A stretch of DNA of 53,590 nt from an uncultured Lachnospiraceae bacterium (GCA_937950565.1 CALFCS010000110.1:1-53590), one strand, 5' to 3'. Positions 8,254 through 16,293 are shown, numbered from the stretch's first letter. Numbers and translations are program-made. The notes: a model not told the origin generated them from the letters alone.

Positions 8254-8853
8254 ATGAGTGAAAAGAAAAAAATGGACAAGTTGACGATATTTTTAATTCC
8301 GATTGGTGTAGCGCTTAACTTTATTGGTGCACAGATTGCAATGCTTTTAAAGCTTCCGGTTTATCTGGATGCAATTGGAACGATTGTAGTCGGAGCGCTT
8401 TGCGGCGGCTGGCCGGGAGCAATTGTAGGTGTAATATCCAATACGATTAACTCCATTACATATCCGACTTATATCTGGTATGGAATCATTAGTGCGATTT
8501 ATGGTGTGCTGGCTGCATATTTATCGAAGAAGAAGGTGTTCTGCTCTCTGTGGAAAGCGGTTCTGGCATCTTTGTTATTTGCAACGATCGGAGGAGTTTT
8601 GAATTCCTGCATTACCTGGATTTTATTTGGATTTAATTTTGCAACGGATACAACAGCAATTTTCGCAATTCCGCTTCATACAGCATTGGGATTCCCGAAG
8701 TTTGCAGCACAGATGATTGCGGCAATCTGTATGGATGTTGCTGACAAGTTCCTGGCAATTCTGGCAACCTTCTTTATTCTGAAGAGTATGCCGAACCGTT
8801 TCCTGGTGAAATTACGTCTGGGGGAAATTTATATTAAAAATGAGGAGAGATAG
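8254..8853 (+). CDS. ECF transporter substrate-binding S component (199 aa)
   Basis: This is a small, very hydrophobic protein with five or six predicted membrane helices (about 10-28, 33-60, 66-88, 95-118, 125-150 and 155-178). Loop features such as LPVYLDAIGTI and GALCGGWPGAIVG are typical of ECF S components. GGAGGA lies seven bases before the ATG. It sits directly before T and two A subunits, so it is a dedicated rather than shared importer. The neighbouring hydrolase and ribokinase suggest a nucleoside substrate. Dedicated S-T-A-A cassettes have also been predicted for queuosine-related compounds, and that remains an alternative. Confidence 0.8.
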   Translation: MSEKKKMDKLTIFLIPIGVALNFIGAQIAMLLKLPVYLDAIGTIVVGALCGGWPGAIVGVISNTINSITYPTYIWYGIISAIYGVLAAYLSKKKVFCSLWKAVLASLLFATIGGVLNSCITWILFGFNFATDTTAIFAIPLHTALGFPKFAAQMIAAICMDVADKFLAILATFFILKSMPNRFLVKLRLGEIYIKNEER

Positions 8854-8855
8854 GC

Positions 8856-9653
8856 TTGGATAAAAAATTTATTGACAGCTTCCGTGGATATCAGACATTT
8901 GACGACTGGTTCACAGGGCTTCATCCATTATCAAAACTGAATATATTGTTTGCGCTTGGATTTTCGACCATGATCATAAATGCATGGCAGTATGGATTTG
9001 CATTATGCATCGGATATTTCGTGGTTGCATTCACAATCGGAAAAGGAAAAAATTTCATGAAACCATTTAGCGTAATTATACTGATTTTTGGTTTCTTTAC
9101 ATTAGTAATCAGGCAGTTTTCGGTAGAGGGGACGACGGTTCTTATAGAACTTTTCGGCATACTGCCCATTACAAAGGAAGCGCTGATAAATGGACTGAAT
9201 ACTGCTTCTTATCTGCTTGGATTTTCTGGTGCGATTATTTTGTTCTTTCTTACAACAGAGATGAGGGATTTGATGTATGCACTGGAGAAAAAGGGAGTTT
9301 CCCATGAGGTGTCTTATATTGTGCTGGCGTCTTTTCAAACCATTATAGATTTGAAAAAGAGTACGAATCTTATTATGGAATCACAGAAAGCCCGGGGAAT
9401 TGAGACGGAAGGCAGTGTTATCAACAGAATAAAAGCTTTTTTCCCTATTTTAGGTCCTCTGGTGCTGGGAGCAATATCCAGCACCGAGGAAAAGTCAATT
9501 GCAATGGATGCAAGAGCTTTTTCTGTAAAATGCAGTCATACTTTTTTAAGAGAACTAAAACCGGTTCCGTTTATTGAGAAATTGGTTGTGATTGTGATAG
9601 ATCTGCTGTTCTTTGCGATAATTGGGATGAAGCTGTATCAAATGTTTGGATAA
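8856..9653 (+). CDS. ECF transporter transmembrane T component, EcfT-like (265 aa)
   Basis: This is the scaffold that couples the S component to the two ATPases. The N-terminus has the family element FTGLHPLSKLN. The two ATPase-contact motifs are ARG (179-181) and ARA (219-221), at the normal spacing. Six membrane segments are visible. The start is taken as the TTG at 8856, two bases after the S-component stop, with GAGGAGAG just upstream. The first in-frame ATG would be residue 39 and would remove the conserved N-terminus. Confidence 0.9.
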   Translation: MDKKFIDSFRGYQTFDDWFTGLHPLSKLNILFALGFSTMIINAWQYGFALCIGYFVVAFTIGKGKNFMKPFSVIILIFGFFTLVIRQFSVEGTTVLIELFGILPITKEALINGLNTASYLLGFSGAIILFFLTTEMRDLMYALEKKGVSHEVSYIVLASFQTIIDLKKSTNLIMESQKARGIETEGSVINRIKAFFPILGPLVLGAISSTEEKSIAMDARAFSVKCSHTFLRELKPVPFIEKLVVIVIDLLFFAIIGMKLYQMFG

Positions 9654-9665
9654 AGGAGAGATAAG

Positions 9666-10514
9666 ATGATAGTAGCGAATTTGCAGAATGTAAATTATAA
9701 ATATCCTTTGACAAAAGATTATGCATTAAAGAATATTAATTATAAATTCGAATCCGGTAAATTTTATGGGCTGATCGGTGAAAACGGAGGTGGAAAAACG
9801 ACGCTCTGCAATCTCCTGAGGGGATTGATTCCTCACTTTTATCATGGAGAGCTGGAAGGGAAGACAGAAGTATTCGGGATAGATATCAAGAAGCATAAAG
9901 CGGAAGAACTGGCTGTAAAAATCGGATATGTATTTCAGAATCCGTTTAACCAGATGAGCGGTGTAAAGAGCACTGTGTTTGAAGAAATCGCAATGGGCCT
10001 TGAGAATCTTGGAGTAGAAAAAGAAGAGATTATCCGCAGGGTGGAAGATGTATGCAGACTGCTTCATATAGAGGAACTGATCACGAAGAATCCCAATGAA
10101 CTATCAGGCGGACAGAGACAGAGGGTGGCATTTGCCTCTATTATTGTCATGGACAGCGATATGCTTGTTATTGATGAACCGACGAGCCAGCTTGACCCGC
10201 AGGGAACGGAAAATGTGTTTGAAATTATCCGGACACTCAAAGAAGCCGGAAAAACAATTCTTCTGGTGGAACATAAGATTGATTTGATCGCACAGTATTG
10301 CGATGAGGTTCTGGTTATGAAAGAAGGAGAGATTATATGTTCTGGAAAAACACAGGATATTCTGTCTGATATCAGCCTTCTTGACCAGAATGTGCAGATT
10401 CCCCAGGTTGCTGTATGGGGGCATGAGATGAGAGATGCAGGGAAAGAGCTGGAATATATTCCAATTACAGTCGGACAGGCAATAAAGCTGGCGAAAAAAA
10501 GAGGTGAAAAATAA
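9666..10514 (+). CDS. ECF transporter ATPase A1 (282 aa)
   Basis: This is a complete ABC ATPase: Walker A GENGGGKTT (38-46), Q-loop in YVFQNPFNQ, signature LSGGQ (146-150), Walker B VIDEP (168-172) and switch His203. It pairs with the following gene to form the motor. It has all catalytic elements, unlike its partner. The start follows AAGGAGAG. The downstream ATPase begins at the base immediately after this stop codon. Confidence 0.92.
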   Translation: MIVANLQNVNYKYPLTKDYALKNINYKFESGKFYGLIGENGGGKTTLCNLLRGLIPHFYHGELEGKTEVFGIDIKKHKAEELAVKIGYVFQNPFNQMSGVKSTVFEEIAMGLENLGVEKEEIIRRVEDVCRLLHIEELITKNPNELSGGQRQRVAFASIIVMDSDMLVIDEPTSQLDPQGTENVFEIIRTLKEAGKTILLVEHKIDLIAQYCDEVLVMKEGEIICSGKTQDILSDISLLDQNVQIPQVAVWGHEMRDAGKELEYIPITVGQAIKLAKKRGEK

Positions 10515-11309
10515 ATGTCAATAGAGTTAAGAAATGTTTCTTTTTCTTATCCAAATGGCTATATGGCGAATGAAAATCTAAATCTTCTGATTCACGATGG
10601 AGAAAGAGTCGCGATTGTAGGCCAGAACGGTGCGGGAAAGACAACGGCCGTAAAATTGATGAATGGATTAAATAAGCCGGTAAAGGGCGATGTGTTTGTG
10701 GATGGAGAAAATACGAAAGATAAAAGCTGTGCGCAGATATCGAGGAAAGTAGGATATGTGTTCCAAAATCCGGATGAGCAGATTTTTAACAGTACGGCGC
10801 TGGCGGAAGTTGAGTATATGCCAAGATATTTTAAACTGTCTGAGGATGAAATTAAGAGAAGATGTGACAGGGCAGTTGAACTGACAGGAATCAGCCGTTA
10901 TCTGAAGATGAATCCTCTGGATATTCCTTATGCAATCCGCAAGTTTGTCGCGATTGCTGCAATTATAGCGACAGAGCCGAAATATTTGATTCTGGATGAG
11001 CCGACAGCAGGACAGGATAAGCGTGGAAACGAAATATTGGAAAATATTATTAAAGAACTGGAAAAAGAAGGGACAAGTGTCATTGCGATTACACATGATA
11101 TGGATTTTGTTGCAAAAAATTTCCCCAGGATTGTTGCAATGGCACATAAAAATATTATAGCAGACGGAAGTGCAAAAGAAATATTCTGGAATAAGAAGAT
11201 TGTAGAAGAATCTAAAATCCGGATGCCGCAGATTGCACAGGTGGCAGCAGGACTGGGGCTTAAGAAGGAGATTTTATTCCGGAATGAATTAACAGAATCT
11301 GTGAAATAA
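10515..11309 (+). CDS. ECF transporter ATPase A2 with a degenerate signature motif (264 aa)
   Basis: Walker A GQNGAGKTT (36-44), Q-loop in YVFQNPDEQ, Walker B LILDEPTAGQ and the switch motif ITHD are intact. The signature LSGGQRQ is replaced by IPYAIRK (137-143), so the Ser, both Gly and the Gln are all lost. In an ABC dimer the signature of one subunit completes the ATP site of the other. The site built on A1's Walker A should therefore be impaired and the other normal. The surrounding sequence is intact, which argues for a fixed asymmetric motor and not for decay. Confidence 0.9.
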   Translation: MSIELRNVSFSYPNGYMANENLNLLIHDGERVAIVGQNGAGKTTAVKLMNGLNKPVKGDVFVDGENTKDKSCAQISRKVGYVFQNPDEQIFNSTALAEVEYMPRYFKLSEDEIKRRCDRAVELTGISRYLKMNPLDIPYAIRKFVAIAAIIATEPKYLILDEPTAGQDKRGNEILENIIKELEKEGTSVIAITHDMDFVAKNFPRIVAMAHKNIIADGSAKEIFWNKKIVEESKIRMPQIAQVAAGLGLKKEILFRNELTESVK

Positions 11310-11323
11310 AGGAGAAGGATAGA

Positions 11324-12211
11324 ATGAAGATAGCTGTAGTGGGAAGCATGAATATGGATATGATTGTCCATGCAGACAGAATTCCACTGAAAGGAGAAAC
11401 CATTCAGGGAGAGGATGTGGAGTATCAGCCGGGAGGAAAAGGCGCAAATCAGGCTGTTGCGATGGCGAGACTGGGCGCGGATGTAACGATGTTCGGATGT
11501 GTCGGCAGAGACCAGGCAGGAAGGGAACTTGTAGAAAATCTTGTGAATTGCGGGGTGCATACAGAAGCTATAGAATATATGGATGAGACAGTTACCGGGC
11601 AGGCTATGATAACTGTAGGCGGCGGAGATAATTCCATTGTTGTTATCCCGGGGGGAAACGAATGTGTAGATATCGAATATGTAAAAAGACACGAGGAACA
11701 TATTCTGGAAGCGGATATGCTTGTTCTCCAGAATGAAATTCCAGAAGAAACAGTTGCTTATGTGATACGGCTGGCATATGATAATCAAAAGATAATTGTC
11801 TGGAATCCGGCGCCGGCAAAAAAAGCAGAAGAGGAGCTGATACGGAAAGTTACTTACATAACACCGAATGAACATGAAGCAGGGATAATCTGGGACACAG
11901 AAAAAGAAGAAATACCTGTACTTTTAAAGAAATATCCGGAAAAGCTGATTGTGACGCAGGGAGAAAAAGGAGTGGCTGTCTGCACGAAAGATGGCGAAGT
12001 AAGGCTGGTTCCGGCGAGGAAAGTAAATGTGGTAGATACTACAGGGGCGGGAGATACACTGAATGGTGCATTTTGCTTCGGATTATCGAACAATATGGAT
12101 ATAATGGACGCTCTGGAGTTTGCAAATGCAGCGGCCGGGCTGTCGATTCAGAAATCCGGGGCGCAGAAGGGAATGCCGACTTTGGAAGACGTGAAAAAAG
12201 TAATGGAATAA
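11324..12211 (+). CDS. rbsK: ribokinase (295 aa)
   Basis: It phosphorylates ribose to ribose 5-phosphate with ATP. The N-terminus VVGSMNMDMIVHADRIPLKG, the substrate-binding GGKGANQAVA and the canonical catalytic DTTGAGD (238-244, base Asp244) are all present, and the length is normal for RbsK. AAGGAGA precedes the ATG. As the last gene of the cluster it would consume the ribose released by the nucleoside hydrolase. Because specificity is inferred, another pentose or a nucleoside remains possible. Confidence 0.88.
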   Translation: MKIAVVGSMNMDMIVHADRIPLKGETIQGEDVEYQPGGKGANQAVAMARLGADVTMFGCVGRDQAGRELVENLVNCGVHTEAIEYMDETVTGQAMITVGGGDNSIVVIPGGNECVDIEYVKRHEEHILEADMLVLQNEIPEETVAYVIRLAYDNQKIIVWNPAPAKKAEEELIRKVTYITPNEHEAGIIWDTEKEEIPVLLKKYPEKLIVTQGEKGVAVCTKDGEVRLVPARKVNVVDTTGAGDTLNGAFCFGLSNNMDIMDALEFANAAAGLSIQKSGAQKGMPTLEDVKKVME

Positions 12212-12251
12212 TTAGATGTGAGAATTAGTTGAATTAAAAAAACGGATATTG

Positions 12252-12298
12252 CCAGAGATGAACTTGGAAGGATAGAAAAGTTTGTCTCTGGTGTTTTT
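12252..12298 (+). terminator. terminator of the nucleoside cluster
   Basis: CCAGAGA (12252-12258) pairs with TCTCTGG (12285-12291). An inner AACTT/AAGTT pairing extends the stem, and TTTTT ends at 12298. Confidence 0.75.
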
Positions 12299-12300
12299 AT

Positions 12301-12330
12301 TATATAGGCAATTCCTGTTCCCTATATGAT
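12301..12330. repeat. short palindromic element, copy 2
   Basis: ATATAGG (12302-12308) and CCTATAT (12321-12327) flank a loop containing CCTGTT. It matches the element at 5019-5053 in layout and in the TGTTCCCTAT core, and it also follows directly behind a terminator. Confidence 0.5.
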
Positions 12331-12489
12331 AAAATGGAATGGTGAAAATGGTCGGTTGAGAATTGAAAGAAGTAGTATTTTGTGGTAGTATTTTTATGGA
12401 TACTGACGAAGAAGTATTTAAATATATAATTTCAGAGTATATTTTAGATAAAACCGGGATGCGGGAAAATGAAGGAGAGGTAATGAGGT

Positions 12490-12588
12490 ATGGCTATTAT
12501 TGACAGGGTAAAATATGACGTTGCCAAAGTGGAAAAAGGAAAAGTGGTGGAATGTGAATATTGCGGTTCGCCAATAAAGGGTGTATAG
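12490..12588 (+). CDS. possible 32-aa zinc-knuckle-like peptide or gene remnant
   Basis: The frame starts MAIIDRVKYDVAKVEKG and ends with one CxxC pair (CEYCGSPI). GGAGAGG lies about nine bases upstream. A second short frame without known relatives (from about 12363 or ATG 12396, to 12503) overlaps it. The 12331-12634 interval otherwise holds nothing recognisable. These may be remnants of decayed genes and the small ORF may not be translated. Confidence 0.25.
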   Translation: MAIIDRVKYDVAKVEKGKVVECEYCGSPIKGV

Positions 12589-12634
12589 GCAGACTGTGTT
12601 TGAAGAGACTAATTTTTAGAAGGAGCAAGAAGTT

Positions 12635-13357
12635 ATGCTTGAAGTGAAAAATCTGACATTCAAGGTGAATGAAAATGGAATAGAAAGAAATATTGTAAAT
12701 GATATTAGTTTTGAGGTTGCAGACGGTGAGATGTTAGTGATTACCGGGCCGAACGGAGGAGGAAAATCTTCTCTTGCCAAAGTGCTTATGGGAATTGAAG
12801 AGGCTGATAGTGGACAGATTATATTAGATGGAGAGGATATTTCTTCTTATGATATCAATCATCGTGCAAATGCAGGAATTGGATTTGCATTTCAGCAGCC
12901 ACCGAGATTCAAGGGAATGACAGTCATCAGACTTTTGTCTCTTGCTGCAGGAAGGGAGTTATCCAAGCCGGAATGCTGCTCCATGTTAAGTGCGGTAGGT
13001 TTATGTGCAAATGAATATATTACGCGGGAAGTGGATGGAACACTATCTGGTGGAGAAATGAAACGTCTGGAAATCGCAACGGTGCTTGCAAAAACACATA
13101 AATTATGTATCTTTGATGAGCCGGAGGCAGGGATTGACTTGTGGAGTTTTTCGATGCTGGTACAGCAGTTTGAGAAAATTCATGAAAAGAAAGAGGAAAG
13201 CCTGATTCTTATTTCCCATCAGGAAAGAATTATTCAGATGGCAGACAGAATCATGGTGATTGAGGACGGACGCATTGCACATCTTGGACAAACGGATGAG
13301 ATTCTTCCGAAACTTATAGGAACAGCAGACAGTTGTGCGTGTCTGAAAAGAAATTAA
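12635..13357 (+). CDS. sufC: SufC-like Fe-S assembly ATPase (240 aa)
   Basis: This is a soluble ABC ATPase of the Suf type with no membrane partner. Walker A is GPNGGGKSS (38-46), the Q-loop lies in FAFQQPPRF, the signature is LSGGEMKRLE and the Walker B region IFDEPEAGIDL. The SufC-type FQQPPRFKG and DEPEAGID stretches distinguish it from transport ATPases. It powers the SufB/D scaffold encoded 45 bases downstream. With only these two genes and no SufS, SufU or SufE, it resembles the minimal SufCB (SMS-type) system of anaerobes and archaea. Confidence 0.87.
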   Translation: MLEVKNLTFKVNENGIERNIVNDISFEVADGEMLVITGPNGGGKSSLAKVLMGIEEADSGQIILDGEDISSYDINHRANAGIGFAFQQPPRFKGMTVIRLLSLAAGRELSKPECCSMLSAVGLCANEYITREVDGTLSGGEMKRLEIATVLAKTHKLCIFDEPEAGIDLWSFSMLVQQFEKIHEKKEESLILISHQERIIQMADRIMVIEDGRIAHLGQTDEILPKLIGTADSCACLKRN

Positions 13358-13402
13358 AGAAAGACAGGTCAGGCATTTGTACCTGTAAGGAGGAGAATTG
13401 GG

Positions 13403-14326
13403 ATGACTTTAGATGAGATTACGAAAAAAGTATTACAGCAGATCGACGGGATGGAGTTTAAGCAGGAAGGCGCTTATAATTTAAGACATAATGGGATTGC
13501 GTTGTGCCATGGTGACAGCGAGCATATTAAGATTAAAAAGAAAGAGGACAAGCCTGGAATTGATATTTATATTGACGGAGACACAAAAGGAGAACAGGTA
13601 CATATTCCGGTTGTTGTGGACGCTTCCGGAATGACCGATGTGGTGTACAATGATTTCTTTGTTGCAGAAGGGGCGGACGTCACGATTGTGGCAGGCTGTG
13701 GAATTCATAACAGTGGTTGTAACGAAAGCCGGCATGACGGGATTCATTCTTTCCATGTTGGGAAGGGTGCGAATGTGCGTTATGAAGAAAAGCATTATGG
13801 AGAGGGCGAAGGTTCAGGCGCGAAAGTGCTGAATCCGGTTACTAATATTTATATGGAAGAAGATGCGGTATTTACTCTCGATACTGCACAGATTAAGGGT
13901 GTTGATTCTACAAAGCGGGAGACAAACATTACGATGGGAAAGGGTGCGAAGCTGAATGTGATTGAGAAGCTGATGACACATGACAACCAGACAGCCGTTT
14001 CCAATATGGAGATCCAGATGAATGGGGAAGGCAGTTCCGCGCAGATTATTTCCCGGTCTGTAGCAAAAGGCACATCTGTACAGGTATTTCACCCGAAGGC
14101 AGTAGGCAATGCAAAGTGCCATGCCCATGTGCAGTGTGACTCCATTATTATGGACCATGCAGAGGTAAGCTCCATTCCGGAAATCAATGCAAAACACATT
14201 GATGCGGCGATTATTCATGAAGCGGCAATCGGAAGAATTAATGATGAACAGCTGATTAAGCTCCGGACGATGGGAATGACGGAAGAAGAAGCAGAAGGCG
14301 TCATTATCGAAAATTTCCTGAATTAA
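13403..14326 (+). CDS. SufB/SufD-like Fe-S scaffold protein (307 aa)
   Basis: This is a short SufBD-family beta-helix protein, about two thirds the length of typical SufB, as in minimal SufCB systems. The middle has repetitive beta strands (DASGMTDVVYNDFFVAEGADVTIVAG broken into short strands). The C-terminus has the family block HIDAAIIHEAAIGR and a final helix beginning LIKLRTMGM. With SufC it would build Fe-S clusters, which this organism needs for hydrogenase maturases and other radical SAM enzymes. AAGGAGGAG precedes the ATG. The start gives the usual N-terminal helix. Confidence 0.85.
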   Translation: MTLDEITKKVLQQIDGMEFKQEGAYNLRHNGIALCHGDSEHIKIKKKEDKPGIDIYIDGDTKGEQVHIPVVVDASGMTDVVYNDFFVAEGADVTIVAGCGIHNSGCNESRHDGIHSFHVGKGANVRYEEKHYGEGEGSGAKVLNPVTNIYMEEDAVFTLDTAQIKGVDSTKRETNITMGKGAKLNVIEKLMTHDNQTAVSNMEIQMNGEGSSAQIISRSVAKGTSVQVFHPKAVGNAKCHAHVQCDSIIMDHAEVSSIPEINAKHIDAAIIHEAAIGRINDEQLIKLRTMGMTEEEAEGVIIENFLN

Positions 14327-14359
14327 GGGGAAGGCTGCCGGCTCGGAGGAAAATAACAG

Positions 14360-15205
14360 ATGAAGATAAAAAAGAGATTAAGGGTACTTTCAAAGGCAAT
14401 GCATAGAGAGCTTCGGGAACACAGAAGCTCTTTTATGGTATATGTAATACTGCGTACACTGGTGCTGTTGGTTATGATCCGTCAGTTGTTTAACGGTAAC
14501 TATGAAAATGTTTTTCTGGGCATATTAACTTTATTTCTTCTTACTATCCCAAGTTTTATTCAGATCAATCTGAAGGTGGAGCTTCCGACTGCACTGGAGA
14601 TTATCATCCTTTTATTTATCTTTGCAGCAGAAATACTTGGGGAAATAGAGGCCTATTATATCCGTTTTCCATACTGGGATACGATTCTTCATACGATGAA
14701 TGGATTCCTGATGGCGGCAATCGGCTTTTCGCTTGTAGATATTCTGAACCGCAGTAAGAAAGTATCCGTCCAGTTATCGCCTGCATATCTTGCAGCCACG
14801 GCATTTTGCTTTTCCATGACAATTGGTGTAATCTGGGAATTCTTTGAGTTTGGCATGGATTACCTGTTTGGTCTGGATATGCAGAAGGATACGGTGGTTC
14901 ATAGTATTGGCTCTGTGATGCTGAATCCGGAAGGGAGAAATGTTCCAGGCAGGATTGAGCATATCACGGACGTGGCTGTAAATGGGCAGAGCCTCGGCCT
15001 TGGTGGCTACCTGGATATTGGACTTATAGATACGATGAAGGATCTGCTTGTTAATTTCATAGGAGCGGTCGTATTTTCGGTTATCGGCTATTTTTATGTA
15101 AAGAACAGGGGGAAAGGCAGGTTTGCCAAAGGACTTATTCCGAGGATGAAGTCGGGGGAAGCCGATTTCCTTAAGCAGGCAGAAGAGGAGGAAAAACAAA
15201 ATTAG
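14360..15205 (+). CDS. multi-pass membrane protein, YjdF/DUF2238-like (281 aa)
   Basis: Membrane helices are visible near 28-45, 50-68, 75-95, 108-128, 140-162 and 232-252. Acidic and His residues lie at helix ends (RFPYWDTILHTMNGF, WEFFEFGMDYLFG), and VHSIGSVMLNPEGRN lies in a loop. This pattern is that of the uncharacterised YjdF/DUF2238 family. The C-terminus is charged and cytoplasmic. It follows the Suf pair by 33 bases and may be co-transcribed with it, though no functional link is known. Function unknown. Confidence 0.7.
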   Translation: MKIKKRLRVLSKAMHRELREHRSSFMVYVILRTLVLLVMIRQLFNGNYENVFLGILTLFLLTIPSFIQINLKVELPTALEIIILLFIFAAEILGEIEAYYIRFPYWDTILHTMNGFLMAAIGFSLVDILNRSKKVSVQLSPAYLAATAFCFSMTIGVIWEFFEFGMDYLFGLDMQKDTVVHSIGSVMLNPEGRNVPGRIEHITDVAVNGQSLGLGGYLDIGLIDTMKDLLVNFIGAVVFSVIGYFYVKNRGKGRFAKGLIPRMKSGEADFLKQAEEEEKQN

Positions 15206-15237
15206 AATGTGTCATATTGTAACCGAGCAAATAAAAA

Positions 15238-15373
15238 AGTGTAAAGCCTTAATAATTTAATAGGCTTTACACTCTGAGTCCTGGCAGGGGATTAATTTCT
15301 ATGCAGTTTGTACAATTATACTCCTTGGTAGAGGTATTATATTGCAGCTAGAGTGCAAAGTCTATTAAATTAT
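15238..15373. repeat. three related 24-bp repeat arms, two adjacent and inverted, one 75 bp away
   Basis: AGTGTAAAGCCT (15238-15249) and AGGCTTTACACT (15262-15273) are exact reverse complements. The 24-base stretch 15252-15275 recurs inverted at 15350-15373 with 22 of 24 bases matching. On the minus strand the first hairpin is followed by a T-run (complement of 15233-15238), so it could also terminate minus-strand transcripts. No gene lies between the arms. They could be protein-binding sites or ends of a lost mobile element. Confidence 0.65.
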
Positions 15374-15461
15374 CAAGGTGGATTGCGTAAATTTACTTTC
15401 GGATTTAATAAGATAGAGAAAAAAGAATTCTTGAAAAAAGAACCTTTATAAAATAAAAAGA

Positions 15462-15500
15462 ATGCGGAGAAAAGGGACTTGAACCCTTTTAGGAGTCCGC
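15462..15500 (-). pseudogene. tRNA-Leu 3'-end fragment (acceptor plus T arm only)
   Basis: The first 26 bases match the 3' end of the intact tRNA-Leu at 16293-16317 apart from one extra A. Read on the minus strand, GCGGA and TCCGC (15496-15500 with 15464-15468) can still close an acceptor stem around a T arm with loop TTCAAGT. D and anticodon arms are absent. It looks like the duplicated half of an integration site, or a tRNA remnant. Confidence 0.7.
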
Positions 15501-15569
15501 AAATGCCACAGAATAGGAGGATTTTACACATCGTTCGCCTAAAGGTAATCAAAATTAAGAATATATCAA

Positions 15570-15598
15570 TAGATTTTATGAGAAGAATAGGATATAAT
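15570..15598 (+). promoter_or_regulatory. likely promoter of the toxin-antitoxin pair
   Basis: A perfect TATAAT lies at 15593-15598, about 40 bases before the antitoxin start. The -35 region at 17 bases (TAGATT, 15570-15575) is poor, as is common for promoters controlled by an antitoxin. Confidence 0.45.
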
Positions 15599-15639
15599 AT
15601 GATAAAGATGCGTGAGACGAATCAAAGAGAGGTGTTTAT

Positions 15640-15801
15640 ATGACAGCAGTAGAAGCATTAAGATATGAAGAAGAGTTAAAAGAGAACCAGAAAGCGGTTC
15701 GGCAGATGGTTATGGAAGGAATTGCAGATATTAAAGCTGGAAGAACGCAGGATTATAATGAGTTTTTTGATGAATTGGAGAATAGGTATCAGAATGCATA
15801 A
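15640..15801 (+). CDS. antitoxin, RelB/DUF-type (53 aa)
   Basis: This is a short, strongly charged helical protein (begins MTAVEALRYEEELKENQKAV, ends ENRYQNA). AGAGAGG lies seven bases before the ATG. Its last eight bases overlap the toxin start, the classic coupling of a type II toxin-antitoxin operon in which the antitoxin comes first. No DNA-binding domain is obvious at this length. Assignment rests mainly on the neighbour and the overlap. Confidence 0.7.
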   Translation: MTAVEALRYEEELKENQKAVRQMVMEGIADIKAGRTQDYNEFFDELENRYQNA

Positions 15802-16126
15802 ATACCATATTGAGATATCTCAGGCTGCAAGACGGGATATTACAAAAAATACAGATTATATTGCCTATGATAAAAAATCCCCTGAAACGGCAAGTGTATT
15901 GGTCAGGGGATTTCGTAAACAGATTCAGAGCTTGAGCATCAACCCACAAAGGCATGAATATGATGAAGATGACGAATTGAAAAAATTGAGTATTCGAAAG
16001 CATTATTATAAGAATTATAAAATATATTATCAGATTGATGAAAATAATAATGTAGTGCACATTGTAAGAGTGTTACATATGTTGGTGGACAGTAAGGCGA
16101 TTTTGCTTCAGACATTAGAAAAATAG
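15794..16126 (+). CDS. RelE/ParE-family toxin (110 aa)
   Basis: The fold pattern is that of RelE/ParE toxins: an N-terminal strand (YHIEISQAARRDI), two helices, and C-terminal strands with basic residues (LSIRKHYYKNYKIYYQI, VHIVRVLHM). Many family members block translation by cutting ribosome-bound mRNA; ParE relatives inhibit gyrase. The start ATG at 15794 lies within the antitoxin's last codons; a longer frame from 15722 would merely read through the antitoxin. A terminator follows ten bases after the stop. The pair lies between two copies of a tRNA-Leu 3' end. Confidence 0.82.
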   Translation: MHKYHIEISQAARRDITKNTDYIAYDKKSPETASVLVRGFRKQIQSLSINPQRHEYDEDDELKKLSIRKHYYKNYKIYYQIDENNNVVHIVRVLHMLVDSKAILLQTLEK

Positions 16127-16135
16127 AGTAGAAGA

Positions 16136-16166
16136 AGTCAGTAATCTATGGTTGCTGGCTTTTTTA
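16136..16166 (+). terminator. terminator of the toxin-antitoxin operon
   Basis: AGTCAGTAA (16136-16144) pairs with TTGCTGGCT (16152-16160) through two G:T pairs and runs into TTTTT. Confidence 0.75.
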
Positions 16167-16240
16167 GTTGCCATAGGATTTAGAAGATGCGTTTTAATAT
16201 TTCTTCAATTATGCAAATAATATTACCGCTTGAATTAAGA

Positions 16241-16281
16241 CAAAAAAACAGCGGAAACCTTGATTTTACAAGACTTCCGCT
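16241..16281 (-). terminator. minus-strand terminator of tRNA-Leu
   Basis: On the minus strand AGCGGAA (16281-16275) pairs with TTCCGCT (16256-16250), with an inner CTTG/CAAG pairing, and is followed by a seven-base T-run. It begins 13 bases after the tRNA 3' end. Confidence 0.85.
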
Positions 16282-16293
16282 AAACAATTAAGA

